This document shows, in pieces, positions 61,208-64,000 of a DNA stretch of 64,000 nt (its first letter is position 1; each line of letters opens with the position of its first letter). The translations under genes and the position numbers were made by a program. Source of the DNA: Vandiemenella viatica (Eukaryota; Arthropoda; Insecta; Orthoptera; Morabidae); NCBI GenBank assembly GCA_031002005.1, contig CM061921.1:171314935-171378934 (forward strand). The letters run 5' to 3'. The notes under the pieces are model-generated. The model searched no databases and had not been told where the DNA came from. It worked only from the letters and a program-made list of their open reading frames with translations.

Positions 61208-62490
61208 TTCATGTCATGGAATTTATTCTAATCCCTGACCCCTTTACCTATGATCGAAAATTTTCCCACGCCCTAATGCCTGAAATCGCGTGCAAGCTTG
61301 TGGTCATGGTCTTCTTTTCCCTTACCTGCACACCACTCTTAATTCTTCCACCAATATCTTTCCATGCCTCATCACCAATATATATCTTGTACATTCCCAT
61401 AAGTCTCTTCACCCTCTTCCTATCTATGACCCTCATTCAAGCTCCTTTATCATATTATTTACTGATTCTGTTAAATAGTATTTTCCAGAGAGAAATCTAG
61501 TGGCCCTTTTTTGAATCTCCTTCAGCTCCTGTATTTGATATCCAAAATGTGTGTCATATAATAAAACACCAAATACAAGCAATGATTTGATCAAATTTTT
61601 GTAACCGAAGCTCTCGTGATTAGGAAATGTACCCTGAAGATCAGGCAACTAGGGCATTTGCCAACTAATGAATTGCCTGTGTCACTCCCTCTCACAGTAA
61701 AACACCGGTGCACATTACTCGCCAATAATACCTCCCGCATCTCGCTAAGTCTCTAATACTGCCTACATTTTATATCCATACTCTCTACTTCCAGCCTGCT
61801 CACTCCATCTCAAGCCACCGCACAGTGTACCCTGTCCGCTCGCCGACTCTCGTTCGGCTGGATCCTTTTTCGTACTGTGTCATCCAACTGATCCGCTCTG
61901 GCGTAGCACAACACGAAAAATGAATAAGGAGAAATATTCGTGTAACTTTACACACTTCCATTTTCACTTCAACTTCTTTTGATACTGCATTTCTTACCAT
62001 AACGTTTTCCTATCTAACTTTTAAGAACTCTTCTACACGGCAAATTACTTTTTCATACACTCCGATGAATTTTACTTTATTTACCACCATATTATTGCTC
62101 AGTCTGTCAAATACCTTTAAAAAATCTAATACAATATCAGTTTGGTCTTTCCCTTCAATTTTATGCAAAATATCTTGCACACAACCTACTAACTGAGATT
62201 CCCATGAATATCCTTGCCTGAACCCATGTTGTCTATTTGAAAAACAGTTTCGTTCATCACATACATTTCTCTTGTGGTATCATTTAAGTCTCTCCATTAC
62301 TTAAGAAACCACTGACGTCAATCTGATCAACCTGTAATTTTCTCCCTTATTTGTCAATCATCCTTTAAGGACCGTTGATACTCTTGCACTTTTCCAGTCC
62401 TTTGGTAAGCAACAAATATTCAGATCCAATCTGAATAAGTTTCAAAATAATATAAAACGTTGTATCCTGCTATCTTTAAGACGTCTGTGG
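61208..62490 (-). mobile_element. CR1-B LINE, reverse copy, decayed
   Basis: On the minus strand: reverse transcriptase fragments from about 62,490 (DWKSARVSTVLKG-like) through a DILHKIEGKDQTDIVLDFLK-type palm region near 62,110-62,175 to KMEV near 61,970. Next comes the C-terminal domain in the 61,648-61,433 frame (YKNLIKSLLVFGVLLYDTHFGYQIQELKEIQKRATRFLSG), then the 61,436-61,248 frame (MGMYKIYIGDEAWKDIGGRI). The region between about 61,650 and 61,950 is disrupted and FADD is not found. The orientation is opposite to the copy at 7,705-9,370. Confidence 0.8.
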
Positions 62491-62819
62491 TAACAGTGTA
62501 TATGCCATGGAGTAGAGATTGGCAAACAGTTTTTTCCAGTAATACGTTATTCAGTTATCTAACCGCTTTTATTAACCGCTATAAATAGCGTATAGTTATT
62601 TTTTCCGACGTAATATCTATGGCCACGCCACTAAAAACTCTGCTCAGAAACATGGAGGAAGGAATATATCGAGACGACACAAGGGACCTTCACCACCTAC
62701 TGGAGTGAAACCGGGTAGAGAGAAGTGGGGGGGGGAGGGGAGACCGCCATATTGCTTGGCCGTAGAAACACGGGGAATAGGCACAAAAACCTCAAGGGAA
62801 TCATAAGACAACCGTGGCA
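62491..62819. other. No gene recognised
   Basis: Contains TAGAGATTGGCAAACAG at about 62,513, like a hAT element end, and a palindromic AACCGCTTTTATTAACCGC stretch, but no partner end was found. Confidence 0.35.
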
Positions 62820-63700
62820 CAGCAATTTGCTGATGGATTGTTATGTAACTCGACGATACAGATCAAAAATGAAGAATAAAATTTATTGACATCGTGCTTA
62901 GTTCTCGAGATATACTGTCTCAAAAGAGTGGAGTTTCTAGTTGAAATTCAGAAGAAACATGTCCCCAAAGTCAAATTTGATGATAGATTCTTATGTAACA
63001 CGACGATACAAATCGAAAGTAAAGAATAAAATTATTTGATATCTCGCTTAGTTTTCGAGATATTGTACTTTAAAATTGACGTGGTTAGGTTGAAATGCTG
63101 CCTGGACCAGAAGAAAACTTTCGCCATATCCAAATTTGGTGATGAATTCGTATGCAACTTAACGAGACAAATCGAAAATAAAGAAATTATTTTGATATTT
63201 CGCTTAATCGAGATATTGTACCTCAAATGTGAGGAGGTTAGGGTGAGATCTGGCCTGGGTCAGAGAAAAAAATTCACCGAAACCACCATATCTACACTGT
63301 GGAAATGCAATATAAGTGTTTGATTTTCTTCCTAGTGATTGTTGTTAGGTTGAAATACGACCTGAAACAAAAAAAAAGTTACCAACATTACAAGGAACTA
63401 TACCTATAACTGATTTTTAACAAGCTATGTCTCGAAAACCAAGCGAGATATCAAAAACTTTAATTCTTTATTTTCGATTTATTTTGTTGGGTTCTATAAG
63501 AATTCATCATCAGATTGTGGCGCCACGGTAATGATAGTACTGCCGGTTATGATGCAGACTGGACCAAAAGATGATTTTGCTGCACATGCAGATTGGGTGT
63601 TTTATTTTTTTGCTAATCCTTGTGGTTAGGTTGATACGCGGTTGGACCAGAATATAAACGTCACCAAAATCTGAAATTTTAAAAGTATATTTAGAACTTT
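62820..63700. repeat. Satellite-like array, ~150-160-bp units, with one inverted unit
   Basis: The motif TGATGAATTCTTATGTAAC, CGACGATACAAATCGAAAATAAAG, ATATCTCGCTTAGTTTTCGAGATATTGTAC starts near 62,831, 62,981 and 63,140 in the plus direction. It appears once more inverted at about 63,425-63,525. Between units, GTTAGGTTGAAATGC..CCTGGACCAGAAG recurs (near 63,083, 63,235, 63,346 and 63,626). The frame at 63,036-63,323 only reflects this repeat. Confidence 0.75.
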
Positions 63701-64000
63701 TAAAAAAATGATCACTTCAAAAGAACTCATAATTTCTGAGCTTATTTAGAAGATATTGTTCTGTTAGTGGCCTATATAATTTTGCTAGCAAAATCAGTGC
63801 ATTCATAAGTTAGAAGCTAACAACTAATGATAAATAAATTGTTTGTTCTCTTCTGGTACACACCGCATTTCATCCTACCAACACTTCCATTAATATTGCC
63901 GCTACAAAATCAAACTATGTAGACAAACCTAAACACATGAAATGCATCGCGAACTACATTTCGGGCAACAACGTTTATTTAATCACTTTTAGTAGTTCGC
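63701..64000. other. No gene recognised
   Basis: AT-rich end of the window. Confidence 0.4.

Noticed and set aside
62820..63700. CRISPR-like array
   Set aside because: Units are long, diverged and lack short identical repeats with unique spacers; the context is a eukaryotic genome.

Overview
This window looks like intergenic DNA from a large, repeat-rich arthropod genome, most likely an insect. It has no operons, ribosome binding sites or long intact genes. Almost every recognisable protein belongs to a transposable element, and most frames are broken by stops, frameshifts or deletions. The mix of elements (CR1-, RTE- and I-type LINEs, a Penelope-like element, an errantivirus-like LTR element with an env region, mariner, a DD41D Tc1/mariner relative, piggyBac, pogo/Tigger, PIF/Harbinger, tRNA-headed SINEs) is typical of insects. 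I cannot name the species.

Layout. 1-3,184: a hAT (DUF4371) fragment abuts a LINE ORF2 with a C-terminal RNase H, itself split by a 925-bp PIF/Harbinger-type element (1,894-2,818) that carries a small MADF-like gene. 3,725-9,370: an RTE fragment, a tRNA-derived SINE, a dispersed repeat (family B) and a CR1-like LINE. 11,591-20,466: one complete LTR retrotransposon with two LTRs, a CAGT target duplication, gag, pol and env remnants, and an integrase core removed by an in-frame deletion. 20,900-24,970: SINEs, a Penelope-like 3' end with a GIY-YIG domain, and a decayed ~39-bp minisatellite. 25,423-28,756: three DNA transposons in a row, a DD41D element, a G-rich MITE and a mariner.

29,091-38,008 is a nested block. 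One copy of family B is split by a 4.3-kb CR1 element with ORF1, ORF2 and tandem 5' monomers, and by a second block that holds a nearly full-length RTE element. The CR1 ORF1 carries an SGNH-esterase-like domain and has itself been hit by a SINE. 40,421-45,785: a piggyBac deletion derivative, a MITE and a pogo-like deletion derivative. 48,114-48,295 (minus) holds two short candidate exons joined by a 79-bp intron, the only plausible host gene I see. 49,325-64,000: further SINE and CR1 copies, a helicase fragment, tandem repeats, and a 150-160-bp satellite-like array near the end.

The parts do not form a pathway. The informative content is the insertion order, target-site duplications, deletion derivatives and unusual domain combinations. 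All calls were made by reading the sequence; no database search was run.
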